A stretch of 64,000 nucleotides of DNA from Catonia carolina. Taxonomy: Eukaryota > Arthropoda > Insecta > Hemiptera > Achilidae. Both the position numbers and the translations under genes were made by a program. Location of the stretch: assembly GCA_035578175.1 (NCBI GenBank), contig JAQMRL010000011.1:7017501-7081500 (forward strand), in the 5' to 3' direction. Below, piece after piece: positions 33,583 to 44,460 of this stretch. Every line of letters begins with the position of its first letter. Position 1 is the stretch's first letter. Under the pieces are notes generated by a model. That model was given only the letters and a program-made list of their open reading frames with translations. It was not told the DNA's origin and made no database searches.

Positions 33583-34147
33583 CCCTTTCAGTACCAACGT
33601 CCGGAAAACAGGACGTCGATATATTTTACGTAGTGATAACATCCTGTTTACCGGGCGTCCGTAAGTTATGTAAGTGCAAAAGTTCGGATAACCGAACCTT
33701 TCTAAGAAAACTTTTAAACAAAAATTAATGGAATAATGTATTTTGAAACCGTCTCCGTGGCGTAGTGACTAGCGCGCTAGCCTACAAAGCGAAATGTCCC
33801 GGGATCGATTCCCGGCTTGGGTCTGAAAATTATAACACGTTAAAACCACCGTTAAGGTACCAAAACCCTCAGTAGTTGCTAATGACCAAGCTGCCGATGC
33901 AACTTAAATAAACTAAAAACAACTATTTTGAATATTTTTAGTATTGGAAAGATTTCTTTTTTTTATAAACACAATAAAAATTAATTTTTAACATTTTATT
34001 TATCTGAAACGTTGAAGTTTTGGTCAGCAATGGCAGGCTTACGCTTGCAAGTTTTCGAAATAAGGGCTGGCACTTTTTGTACACCCTTATTTAAATTAAA
34101 TGGCACTTTAGATCAAACTTTTAAATATTGTTTCGCCACTGAAAGGG
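33583..34147. mobile_element. piggyBac-like non-autonomous element
   Basis: A 565-bp unit with CCCTTTCAGT at the left and ACTGAAAGGG at the right, each bounded outside by TTAA (33579-33582 and 34148-34151). TTAA targets and CCC...GGG ends are diagnostic of piggyBac. No transposase. A SINE-D (33748-33923) has inserted into it; without that insertion the element is about 380 bp. It lies just inside the presumptive intron of the 33205 exon. Confidence 0.8.
33748..33923 (+). mobile_element. SINE-D copy 1 (tRNA-derived), with TSD
   Basis: A 176-bp SINE flanked by a 9-bp TSD TATTTTGAA (33739-33747 and 33924-33932). The head has an A-box block (GTGGCGTAGTGACTAGCGCG), and its B box (GGATCGATTCC) lies within a perfect CCGGG/CCCGG T-arm-like stem. 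The body contains AACACGTTAAAACCACCG and the tail is AAATAAACTAAAAACAAC. Acceptor ends do not pair, so it is not a functional tRNA. Confidence 0.8.
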
Positions 34148-34489
34148 TTAAACATTTCTTGTAGTTACCGTTTGGCATATATCCAGCACTGAGGACAATA
34201 ATACAATTGGTAGACGAGTTGTAGGAGGCTGATACTTTGTATCAGGTACAAGCGTGTACTTAGAAAGTTACTGAGTTTGTGACACGTATAACGTACATTT
34301 TGTATCAGTTAGAAATTTTGATAACACGGTACATTCCGCAGCGTAAGAATTACTAAAACAGCATTAACAAGACAGTTACACGAGCAGAATATCTTTTATT
34401 GGATTATTGTAAAAAGATTTTTTGTAAATCAGTTTTTTTAAAGTTATGAAGTAAAAGGTTTAGAGAAAACGTAAAATAGAATGCCGATT

Positions 34490-34960
34490 GTGAACAGCGT
34501 TCTTGATGTAATTACTTCAATTTCTACTTCTTTTTTCACTACGAATTGGCAGCCACGCCTGCTCGAATTCACACAGATTGCAAAACCGGCTCTGACCATC
34601 TCCTCCAAGGTCTACTCACATCTCTACTCTCCTCAGGTCTGTACTTCAGTGCTTCGAGGGGGATTCTTCTTGGGAGCATCAAATGAACCTGATCTTATTC
34701 TGTACTCACTGATGTTAGAATTCATTGCTTGGACTCGCAACTCTATTCGAATATCTTTATTCCAATATTTGTATATCTTCCTGGGGCATTCGATAAACAT
34801 GATCCTTCGATCTCTTTCTGTACTCACTGATTTTAGAATTCAGTGCTTGGACTCTCAGCTCTACCCGAATAAATATCTTCATTTCGTAGCCTGGAAAATC
34901 TGAAACAACCGTAAACGAAATAATCTCGTTTCTGCTGCCCACAGTCTGTTTTCCTTTCAT
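34490..34960 (-). pseudogene. RTE-like LINE ORF2 C terminus with internal duplication
   Basis: Minus strand reads VQALNSKISEYRKRSKDHVY followed by RMPQED, then after a frameshift a second, diverged copy VQAMNSNISEYRIRS, then (another frame) RRIPLEALKYRPEESRDVSR. These correspond to the family's LNxKIxEYRxxWxxHVxRMPxxRLPKxxLxYxPxGRRxVGRP region. The ISEYR block occurs twice about 140 bp apart, so the fragment has a local tandem duplication. The 140-codon plus-strand ORF here is its antisense shadow. Confidence 0.6.
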
Positions 34961-35223
34961 AAATCCACAGATCAGATTTTACTTCTATAAGCCAATATGG
35001 GTACAGCTAATGTCATAAAATTTTTACTCATCTCACCTCTTGTTTTAGACTGCAGTGCGTAGCTCCACTTATAGCGTACAATTTTTTTATCTTAATACTT
35101 ATATTTAGTTCCAGATTTGCTCCTAAGGAATCTGCAAGAATGTGAACAACTAATTTCGAAAAATTATGTAAAAACAAGGAAATATCCTTTTAGACTTACT
35201 ATGTAAAATGAACATATTTTAAT
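34961..35223. other. Intergenic, no gene seen
   Basis: Nothing recognisable between the LINE fragment and the Tigger-like end. Confidence 0.4.
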
Positions 35224-35345
35224 ATAGTCGAACTTCTATAACTCGAATTTTTATATCTCGAATTGATTTCAGTCCCCTTTAACCTTCCCATGCATTTACC
35301 ATGTAAAAAGACTTTAATAACTCGAACTCCACCATTTCTCTAAGT
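35224..35345 (+). mobile_element. Possible Tigger/pogo-like terminus
   Basis: TATAGTCGAACTTCTATAACTCGAA and later TTTAATAACTCGAACTCC resemble pogo/Tigger left ends, which repeat TAACTCGAA-type motifs. No matching right end was found before the RET-C copy at 35555. Confidence 0.25.
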
Positions 35346-35554
35346 CGAACTAATTATTTCGTTTCTTATGACAAAATTTGTTCATAGTTCTAAAAATAGC
35401 GATCTTGGTGTTTTGAAAAATGAAGGTACAGTGCTGCTTCCTTCATTATAAGAGAATACGATCGACCATAAAAGGGTACAGACCCTCAAAGTCATCTGGT
35501 TGCCTTTGTATAGGCCTAACAGGCGTAAACCAAAACAGTAAATTTCTGTGAATA

Positions 35555-35828
35555 GACAGAAAAGGTAGAGGTGTAAAAGACACTAATCAGAGTTATCTCC
35601 TCTGAATGTAATGAATTTTAATTTTATACAGCCAGGCTATGTGGTGAATGAAGTGAAGATGTCATTTGCAGAGTCGGATATATGTGCTTTTCAAAGGGTC
35701 TGGCTTGTTGATAAGCGTACTTTTCCATTCAGTGAGGAAGGCAATTGTAAACCACCTTACTCCTCGTTTTACTTAGTAAAACCTCTACAGGTACAAACCA
35801 GCCTTTCGGCTGATAACCTAAACACATA
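35555..35828 (+). mobile_element. RET-C copy, 5'-truncated, open frame intact
   Basis: Starts ACAGAAAAGGTAGAGGTG and ends CTGATAACCTAAACACAT. The family's frame is open for 72 codons (35611-35829), including CAFQRVWLVDKRTFPFSEE and FYLVKPLQVQTSLSAD. The tail is short. Confidence 0.65.
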
Positions 35829-35914
35829 AAAATTACCATGATACAAAAATTGCTTATCTGTACTATTACGCTAGAGGTGGTGGAAATTATCCCATCCAAC
35901 TATGGATAAAATAA

Positions 35915-35940
35915 TGCCCCTCCATGTACCAGGAGGGGCA
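35915..35940. repeat. 9-bp GC-rich hairpin
   Basis: TGCCCCTCC, 8-nt loop, GGAGGGGCA. It stands out in AT-rich DNA; no T tract follows it and no function is implied. Confidence 0.6.
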
Positions 35941-36275
35941 ATATTAGAGGTTTGGTGATCAGTGGCATTGTATTTAATCAATTAATAATTATTGATCTTG
36001 AAACACTTTAACATGCCTTACCAACGACACGCAGTTAATTATAATCATTTTGTATATTTGACAAATTCTTAAGTGAGTATTATTATTCCTGTTGTACGTC
36101 GAAGATTGTGTAACGTGTAATTACTGAAGTAATTTTGATTCAATTTATTTTCGAGTTTTAAGCATATAAAGTTATCTTTAACCTATAATTTTGAAGTTGC
36201 GTCATGTTCATAAAATATTACTTTTAATACATGGTAATTTACTATAATTTTTGTTTACATTAGTGTTTAAAAACC

Positions 36276-36340
36276 ATTTGTATACTGCAAATCAGAAAGT
36301 CCTGAATTCGATTCCTGGGTAAGGTATTGAAATGTAGTTG
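36276..36340 (+). mobile_element. Possible SINE-D head fragment
   Basis: CTGCAAATCAGAAAGTCCTG followed by GAATTCGATTCCTGGGTAAGG resembles the second half of a tRNA-like head with a degenerate B box, as in the SINE-D copies. The body is not convincing. Confidence 0.25.
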
Positions 36341-36354
36341 ATCATTCCTGTAAA

Positions 36355-36671
36355 TGTTGGTCATCAGCGGAATGCTGGTTTGAACCTTTAAAGGTTTTAT
36401 TAAGTAAAACGAGAAGTAAATTAGTGTATCATTGCCTTCCTCACTGAGTTGAAAAGTTTGGTTATCAGCATGCAGACCCTCTCGAAAACACATATTTTCC
36501 ACCCAGCAAATGCCAACTTCAATTGATTCACCGCGGGTTCTGCCTGTATAATGAAATTCATTATTTTCAGTGAAGATAACTCTGATTAATGTCTTTTACA
36601 CCCCTACTTCTTCTGTTCTTAAATGATTCAGTCATTTAATTGGCTGACCGTATGATAACGAATAGAACTAT
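36355..36671 (-). mobile_element. RET-C copy, 5'-truncated
   Basis: Minus-strand copy from GTTGGTCATCAGCGGAATGC (tail side) to TTAATTGGCTGACCGTATG. The open frame is partly kept (TFQLSEEGNDTL...FYLIKPLKVQTS) but shifted at its start. Followed at once by a HEL copy. Confidence 0.65.
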
Positions 36672-36692
36672 AATTTGTGTCTTTGTAAATAT

Positions 36693-36827
36693 TTTTACTT
36701 TCTCTTGCCTATATGAATATATAGGAAGGAAAGTATTGTTTTCATGTCGATTTTTCGAAATCGAGTTTTCACCGGATCTATACGTTTTCAGACCCCCTGA
36801 ACCCAAAAAACATGTTTTTAGCGATTG

Positions 36828-36900
<73 letters not shown>

Positions 36901-37681
36901 CAGAATATCTCAAGAACGGAACATCGTACGAACTTGAAACTTGAAACTTAAGTTACATACCACTACCGGACGCGACACGAACATTTTCATCAAAATCGGT
37001 CAACCGGAAGTAGTAGTTTATTCGTATAATTTTTCACTTTTTTGCGATTTTCTCAAAAACTGGTCCTACGATTTTTTTTAAAATCGCCTATTTTACTCAA
37101 TTTTTTATTCTCTACAAGATAGGGTAGGCGCCATGTTTGCTGAAATTCTCGGTGAGGCTGTTTTGACGTAAAAACATAGTTTTTTTAAGATTACGGCTTT
37201 AATATGCAATTTAGCGCAAAAATTTATATAATAAAAGTTGTAGAGAATTTAAAATCCTACAACTTTTATTTCAAACATTTTTTTGTATAACGCTTAGTTT
37301 AGCGGTAATTTGCAATTTTCTGTTTTTTCTCACTAAAACGTGTGAAAAATCGATTTTTTTAACATTGCGGCCTTAGTATGCATTTTACGACAAAAGTGTA
37401 TAGAATTAAATTTATAGAAAATTAAAAGATCTACAACTTTTATTTAAAGCATTTTTCTCTACAGAGCCTAGTTTAGAGAGAAAGAGTGATTTTCCGTTTT
37501 TTTATGCCAAATTGAGTTCGATTTTCATTTTGCGTCATTCACTCATGATTAAAATAAGGTTATGTTTTTGAGGTTAGTGTTTTGTTTATTTCTAATATTT
37601 TATTAATAATATTAGGTTTATTATTAATTATTTGCATTGGCAAGAGAAAGTTGTGTGAGTGTTTCACACCAGATTTTTTTT
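36693..37681 (+). mobile_element. HEL copy, full length, longest pure TG tract
   Basis: TTTTTACTTTCTCTTGCC, perfect 5' hairpin, then an uninterrupted TG tract of about 68 bp (36831-36898). The body is followed by GGCAAGAGAAAG, a perfect GTGTGA/TCACAC hairpin and CAGATTTTTTT. The 3' end abuts the T-rich 3' end of a reversed SINE-B at 37682. This is the best structural reference copy in the window. Confidence 0.85.
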
Positions 37682-38001
37682 TCCCTTATATGTGTACGTT
37701 GCAATCTGTTCAATTCAGAACAATAAGCAACCCATGACCCAATTAGATGAGGATGATGTGTATGACGTGTAAATGAGATGTAGTCTCGTGCAGACCCAGG
37801 CCGACCATTCCTGAGAGAGTATGGTTAATTTAACCCTAACCATCAAAGTACACCGGTAACCACTATCTAGTATTCAAATCCGTATAAAGTAACTTCTTTT
37901 ACTAGGAATTGAACCAGGAACCTTCGTCTCCGAAAATTAGCTGTTGAATAGCTAACTCACTGCGGCGGTGACTTTACCTCTAGACCAACCCGATGGGTCC
38001 A
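37682..38001 (-). mobile_element. SINE-B copy 5, complete head
   Basis: Minus strand. It runs from the TTATATGTGTACGTTGCAATC 3' end to a complete tRNA-like head near 37900-38000. The head reads CCCATCGGGTTGGTCTAGAGG (A box) through GCTATTCAACAGCTAATTTTCG to GGTTCCTGGTTCAATTCC (B box). This is the clearest view of the SINE-B promoter. Confidence 0.75.
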
Positions 38002-39068
38002 TAATATTTAAAAAATAATTTTGTTTATTCGTACACCACGATGTAAAAAGTTTTAATTAGTTACTCTATTAAAAGCAGGGTACATTTGTCACGAAAATGT
38101 AAAAATAAGGGTGGTGAAATCATAAATCAATACAAATTCATACTAGATTTCAGTTCTATTTAAATCAGTCAGTAGATTGTAACTTAATTAAGTCATTTCG
38201 TAAGTAATACTTTTAGAAATGAAAGTGTTGTAGATGTACATAAAATATTTATCCTCACGAAAATAGCTCTTTGCAGCTGCTTCTAAATTATTATTTCCTA
38301 GTAATTGAAGCGTCAATTTTGTTGAAATGTGGGGAGTAAATTGTGGTTTTTTTAAGAGGGGTTATAAATATGTTTTTTGTAAGTTTTCTAGATAATATCT
38401 TGATGTACTATGAAATTTGTTAATGTGGTTTTATAGTTGCTAGGGAGATAACGGAAATATACATCCATTCAGACATTACCACTCATTTTTTGTGGTGATG
38501 TATACACCCTAACTATTACGTAACCATTACAATTCATTAAACTACTAATTGTCTATTACTGTTTTTATTTTTTTATTATTAGACTCAATTACAAATAATT
38601 GTGTTTATCATTCCTCTTTCAACACAAATTTAATTTATAAAATTATATGTTTTGTTAGATCCATTTACTGTAATTCGTGGTATGCTGTTATTTCCCCTAA
38701 AATTATTTCTTAAATAACCATGGTCGGGAGTACAGACTGAATAAATAAACTAATATTTATTTTATACAAAAGAATTTCTGACCAAGTTCATCTTCGTGAT
38801 GGGATCTAACAAATGACAATATGTTCTAAACGGTTGTTCCCTATGAAATGGAATGTTGAACTAACATAAGGGTTGTACAAGAATGTTCTGTTTGTAATTT
38901 TATTTTGTTAAACAAACAAGTATTTGTCGCTTCTAACTATTTTTGAAATTCTTCTCTCTTTTAATATATTTACCGAAGTACCATTATCTTTACTTTTCTA
39001 ATTCATTGATAAACCTTTTTATCTTCTAAGGATCAGAACTTTTTTAAGTATGTTTTATACTCCAATTT
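38002..39068. other. AT-rich intergenic, no gene seen
   Basis: No shared element or ORF. An imperfect hairpin around ACATTACCACTC...GTGGTGATGT lies near 38471-38500. Confidence 0.45.
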
Positions 39069-39201
39069 TTACTTTTTCTTGCCTATATGAATATATAGGA
39101 AGGAAAGTATTGTTTTCATGTCGATTTTTCGAAATCGAGTTTTCACCGGATCTATACGTTTTCAGACCCCCTGAACCCAAAAAACATGTTTTTAGCGATT
39201 G

Positions 39202-39242
<41 letters not shown>

Positions 39243-40934
39243 CGCGCGCGTGTGTGTGTGAACAGAATATCTCAAGAACGGAACATTGTACGAACTTGAA
39301 ACTTAAAACTTAAGTTACATACCACTACCGAACCCGACACGAACATTTTCATCAAAATGGGTCAACCGGAAGTAGTAGTTTATTCGTGTAATTTTTCACT
39401 TTTTTGCGATTTTCTCAAAAACTGGTCCTACGATTTTTTTTTTAAATCGCTTGATTTACTCAATTTTTTATTCTCTACAAGATAGGGTAGGTGTTATGTT
39501 TGCTGAAATTCTGGGTGAGGCTGTTTTCACGTAAAAACAAAGTTTTTTTAAGATTACGGCTTTAATATGCAATTTAGCGAAAAAATTTATATAATAAAAG
39601 TTGCAGAGAATTTAAAAACCTACAACTTTTATTTCAAACATTTTTTGTATAACGCTTAGTTTAGCAGTAATTAGCAATTTTCTGTTTTTTTCTCACGAAA
39701 ATGTGAGAAAAATCGATTTTTTTAAGATTTTGCCTTAGTATGCGTTTTATAATAAAAGTGTATATAATCAAATTTATAGAAAATTAAAAGATCTACAACT
39801 TTTATTTAAAACATTGTAATATACCAAATTTACTGAACATCTGGAATTGTTTATTTTTTGAGTCTATTAAAATGATAAACATCTCCAGCTGATTATTATT
39901 TAAGAATTATTTAAAATTATTTCACATTAACAAAATTATTTTAATAAAAAGTTATTTATTCCAGTTGCTAGGCGACTAGAGAAGAATAAGATGGATTTTG
40001 TATAAAATTATTTTCAGTGAGGGACAAGATGGCGAATTAAACGGGTGGTCCCTCATTCATCCATTCATCCGTTCAGTGTTATTTTACAAAGAGACATAAA
40101 AATATTTAACTTTATAATAAGAAGGATTAACTGATAGGTTTTCAATGATAGATATGTAAAAAATAATGAATAAATTTCATGACAGATAAACAAAACATTG
40201 ATGGAAATGTCAATGTGTTGTTATACAAGTGAGTCTTAAATATTTTTACGTTGTGTTGTTTTATTTATGTACTTTATTGTCATTTACAATATTGAAGTAA
40301 TTTTCCAGACTATAAGCCAATTATTATTATTTGTTACCAAGAAATGTTAGTATGGTTAAACTGAAAATAGGTGTCAGTGGACATGTTAACAGTAATAAAT
40401 TAACTGTTGCTAACTTTCTATCAGATGCAAAAGACAGTAGTGGCAATGATCACACTACAAATATTTTAATTCTTGTGTGGAGTATTTAGTATACTACAAA
40501 TTTGGCATACCCTCGTGGAGGAACTTATCACACAGCAGATTTGGAGAATTTTATCGTGGGGAATATTAAGTTCTTTACAATTTGGCATGCCCTAATGTGG
40601 GGAAGAATTCATTAAACTGTGAAATTGTGGAAATAAATATGAGTAGTAAAATAATTATCCAACGAATTTGACAACCCTAAATGTGGGGAATATATTTAGT
40701 TCTCTTCAACATTTTTCTCTACAGAGCCTAGTTTAGCGTGAAAGAGTGATTTTCTGTACTTTTAAGCCAAACTGAGGTTGATTTTCATTTTGCGTCTTTC
40801 ACTCATGATTAAAATTAGGTTATGTTTATTGAGGTTAGTTTTTGTTTATTTCTAATGTTTCATTACTAATATTAGGTTTATTGTTAATTATTTATATTGG
40901 CAAGAGAAAGTTGTGTGAGTGTTTCACACCAGAT
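39069..40934 (+). mobile_element. HEL copy split by an 894-bp insertion
   Basis: The 5' part, 39069-39814, has the perfect hairpin, a TG/GC tract at 39204-39258 and the body to TTTATTTAAAACAT. The 3' part, 40713-40934, resumes at TTTTCTCTACAGAGCC and runs to GGCAAGAGAAAG, the terminal hairpin and CAGATTATT. The join reconstructs a normal HEL sequence. Confidence 0.8.
39815..40708. mobile_element. Insertion in HEL, possible solo LTR
   Basis: Begins TGTAATATACC, ends CTCTTCA, and is flanked by ACAT on both sides (39811-39814 and 40709-40712). TG...CA ends with a 4-bp TSD suit a Gypsy-type solo LTR, but the terminal inverted repeat is only two bases and the TSD is AT-rich, so the class is tentative. 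Inside, a motif like AATTTGGCATGCCCTAATG followed by TGGGGAA recurs three times, diverged, near 40499, 40578 and 40667. Confidence 0.45.
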
Positions 40935-41121
40935 TATTATACTCGTATATTGGAATTCCAGTATATACGAGTATATCTGTATAGTTTTACTCTTTTAATG
41001 AGAATGTAGTTTATTTTTAAAGTTTAGTTCGTCATTTTTAGTTTCTCAAAAGGTTGATTTTGCACCTTTGGGTTCCAGTTCTCAACCGGTATAAGGCTTT
41101 CTGTAAAGGAAATAGGAAAGA

Positions 41122-41300
41122 GGTTTCCGTGGTCCAACAGTTAGCATAATAGACTACAAAGCGGAAGGTTCTGAACGCGATCCCTGGCTAAGGTCTAGAA
41201 GTTATAACAAGTTAAAACCCATTGTAAATTTCCGTAATGTACAATTACCGCTAGTGACCCAACTATTAATATGACTTTAAATATACTTTTACAAAAATGA
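41122..41300 (+). mobile_element. SINE-D copy 2
   Basis: GGTTTCCGTGGTCCAACAGTTAGC is the A-box half and GGTTCTGAACGCGATCCC the degenerate B-box half. The body AAGTTATAACAAGTTAAAACC and TAATATGACTTTAAATATAC matches copy 1. No clear TSD. Confidence 0.6.
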
Positions 41301-42057
41301 ACTGGAAAAATTAGTTAGTGCTTTCTATTTTGATTTTTCCATAGACTAGTAGTAGGTGTACAATATTCATGCGAGGATTTACATTCCAGCCGTATTTCGC
41401 TTTTTAAGCACACTTCTCTTTGTCTTCCCAGTCACCATCGGAAAACCGTGTTCGCTAATGCATTCTGGTAAAAAAAATAAAATAATATCAGTAATAATAG
41501 AAATTTTAATAGAATTAAAAACGATGCTTGTTAAGCCTAATTTTTGTAAATTTTATTTCAACATATTTAACCTACTGATATCCCACACAAACTGAAATCA
41601 TTAAGTAATATGTTAAAAAAAATTTAATTACTAGCTACTGTAATTTTATAATTGCTAAAAGGTTTTTTAGCCTTATTCTTATGTAGTAATATAATTATTT
41701 GTAATAAAAAAACAAACGTTTTAACTTTGTCATTGTAGTTTTTTTTTATTGTATGCGTTTAATATTTATTCGTTAACATAAAGAGGTGTAGCGTAGGCAC
41801 AAATAAATAGATGTAGTAGTTGGAATATTACATTGTTGGTGTGACTCGTACGAGGTTGAATCCTATTTAAGGTACTGTTACTCTAGAACTTTACTTTGTA
41901 CTGGTACATTTCGGTAAAGTTACTGTTGCGTCTGGTCTTGTTAATTATTTTATTTTTATTTATTAATCTATCGATACATGATTCAGTCAATTATTTTCTG
42001 ATTCATCCGTACCTAATGTCGAAAGACATTTTTTTTATTTTTTTATTCACTGTAACT
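41301..42057. other. AT-rich intergenic, no gene seen
   Basis: Short T-rich ORFs only; no shared element. Confidence 0.45.
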
Positions 42058-42350
42058 CAACGGGTTGGTCTTCTGGTAAATTCGTCGCTGCGAATCAGCT
42101 GTTTAACAGCTGATTTTTGGAGAGAAAGTTCCTAGTTCAATTCCTAGTAAAGGTAGTTACTTTTATACTGATTTGAATACTAGATAATGGTTCCCAGTGT
42201 ACTTTAATGGTTGGGGGTTTCAATTAACCATACATTTTCAGGAATGGTCGGCCTTATTCTGTGTAATATGACACCTCATTTACACGTCATACACATCATC
42301 CTCATTTCATTCGGTCATGGGTTGCTTTTTGTTCTCAAATTGAACGAATT
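42058..42350 (+). mobile_element. SINE-B copy 6, near complete
   Basis: Head CAACGGGTTGGTCTTCTGG (A box), then a palindrome TCAGCTGTTTAACAGCTGA, then AGTTCCTAGTTCAATTCC (B box). The body includes TGGTTCCCAGTGTACTTTAA and GGAATGGTCGGCC and ends TCGGTCATGGGTTGC...TCAAATTGAACG. The A-to-B distance is longer than in a normal tRNA because of the palindrome. Confidence 0.7.
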
Positions 42351-42479
42351 AGGCGTCCTGGCCTGGTCCAACTTAAAACTAAATAATCTGCTATTTTTCA
42401 CATAAGTTAAGATTCTCATCTCTTCTGAGGTAATCCCATGCCATGTTGTCCAGTTGGCTTGTAACTAAACACCTGTTTG

Positions 42480-43260
42480 AGTGTTTATCTAGTATCCCCA
42501 AAAAATGACTATACGACTTCACGCTGTGTTTCCAAATTGTGGATATCACCTTTGGCATATGTTTTCATGCCTAATATCTTTGTTTCTTTTATCCTGCAGC
42601 AATCGACACCCCGCTAAAGTGCTTAATAACACATCTCAAAAACCTGTATTTTTTATATCTACTTAGCAGTCAGGGTTCAACATTCTGAACCATACATTGA
42701 CACTAACACAACCAAGATGTAATGAAACTTTAAAATGGTCTCCTTCCGTACTTTCCTGATTAGAGTTTTGCTCAAAGATTAAATGCATGTATAATTTTTT
42801 TTAATTCCTGATGTGTGCGTTACAATCTGTTCAATTTAAGAACAATAAGCAACCCCATGACCCAATGAGATGAGGATGATATGTATGACGTGTAAATGAG
42901 TGTCGTATTGTACAGACTCAGGCCGACTATTCCTAAAAGAGTATGTTTAATTGAACCCCAACCATCAACGTACGCAGAAAACCACTGCCTAGTTTTGAAA
43001 TCCGTATAAAAGTAACAACCTTTACTAGGATTTGTACCATGGAACCTTTGTCATCGAAATCAGCTGTCAAACAGCGACGATCATTCCTCAGGCTTTATTC
43101 TGCGATGATCAGCACTCCTGAAACCTTTGTCTTCTCTAAAGAAATCGGGAGATAATGTTGCTCAGCACTTAAACGGAACACATACAAAATGACCTTTGAA
43201 AATCATCTTCAGATTTCCTATAAAGCATCACATAATTAACAAAAGCTAATATTTCCAAAG
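42480..43260 (-). pseudogene. RTE-like LINE reverse transcriptase, interrupted by a SINE-B
   Basis: Two minus-strand pieces flank the SINE-B at 42794-43080. The upstream piece (43260-43090) carries an EKTKV-type block in a damaged frame. The downstream piece (42790-42480) reads RKETILKFHYILVVLVSMYG followed by SEC-TLTAK and IQVFEM, corresponding to LKFYKxLVVPVLMYGSExWTLTA...IQAAEM. Several stops; no active-site box survives. Confidence 0.6.
42794..43080 (-). mobile_element. SINE-B copy 7, nested in LINE
   Basis: Minus strand, from a T-rich 3' end and CCTGATGTGTGCGTTACAATC to a partial tRNA-like head (GGAACCTTTGTCATCG, AATCAGCTGTCAAACAGCG). The A-box end is missing. It separates two parts of the same LINE remnant. 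Confidence 0.65.
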
Positions 43261-44460
43261 GAGTCAAACTTACTAAACCCTCTTGTTGCATATTTTTTGT
43301 GGTGTAATATATTCCTATTTATGTACTTTTCTAGTATTCTCAGCTGGAAAACTCAAGAAAAACGCGAAGAAAAATTGATTGGAATAACAAACGTTAAAAA
43401 ATTAGTTACATAATTGTTTAAGGGATGCCGAATAAGTTGCCACCAAATTTCATCAAGTTTTTCAGTATACCAGAAAAAATAAAAAAGAACACGTTGGAAG
43501 TGTCCTATCCTTCAATACCCTTCGCTTTCTCAAACAAATTTTAATAACTGAAGAATGGATTAGATATTTCAACAATATTCCCTCCACGTATTCAATTCGA
43601 CTCCAGCCGTATTCAAAATTTTTAAATACCCCATTATCTTAAATTTCGAAATCTTGGATGTCAGTGATATTTTACCGAATAAAAAGTGGTTTAATTAAAC
43701 AGTTATTTATCTATTTTTTTCTATAGTTGAAAACCCTTCTTAAGTTAATTTACTGTTACTGTTTCTTAATACACAATCCAATTAAATAAATAAATAATAC
43801 TTGGCTGAAAAGTTTTACTTTATTTTCACTCCAATTCAAAAATTTATTAAACACGATTAATTCAGTTAGAATATTGGAATAATTAATCTTGAAACTGATT
43901 GTACTTCGAAATTTATTTTATAGTTATTCTGAGTTTTTTAAGCTAAGGAGTTTAATTTAACGTCGTATAAAAGTCCTTCAGATATAAATTTGCCAATCTT
44001 AAAATTACTACTTTCAGTAGCTGTGTATATTGTACTATGTTGTTAGTATTGTGTACTTCTTCTATTAAGCACTATAATTTCAGTATTTAATGTGTGTATT
44101 TAAACTACTGCATTATTTGTAAGATATATTTGGCAATAGCTCATTCACGTACTATGTGATAACACGGTATCACTTGGTAACAGGTAATTAATTAACTGAC
44201 ACAAGTTTTGGTAACTTTTGAGTAACTCAAGTATACGTTTCTTTATTTAAATTTTATTGTAGTACATGTTTATTTACTTCTTCTCACAGCCGAAGAGATT
44301 TCGATGAACTTAATTTACTTAATTTTTAATTTATTAATAGGTAAAATAAAGAATAAAATTTATTAAATCGGTTTTAAATCTTTGCAAATAATATTTTTAA
44401 ATCTATTTGGTTGTTGATGTTTTCTTGCATTGTAGATTTACGTTCTATAATTTTAAACAA
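43261..44460. other. AT-rich intergenic, no gene seen
   Basis: No coding signal and no shared repeat. Confidence 0.45.

Noticed and set aside
33753..33825. tRNA gene
   Set aside because: Same reasoning: unpaired acceptor ends, SINE body and a 9-bp TSD.
34481..34903. 140-codon plus-strand ORF
   Set aside because: It is the antisense shadow of an RTE-like LINE C terminus whose conserved blocks read on the minus strand.
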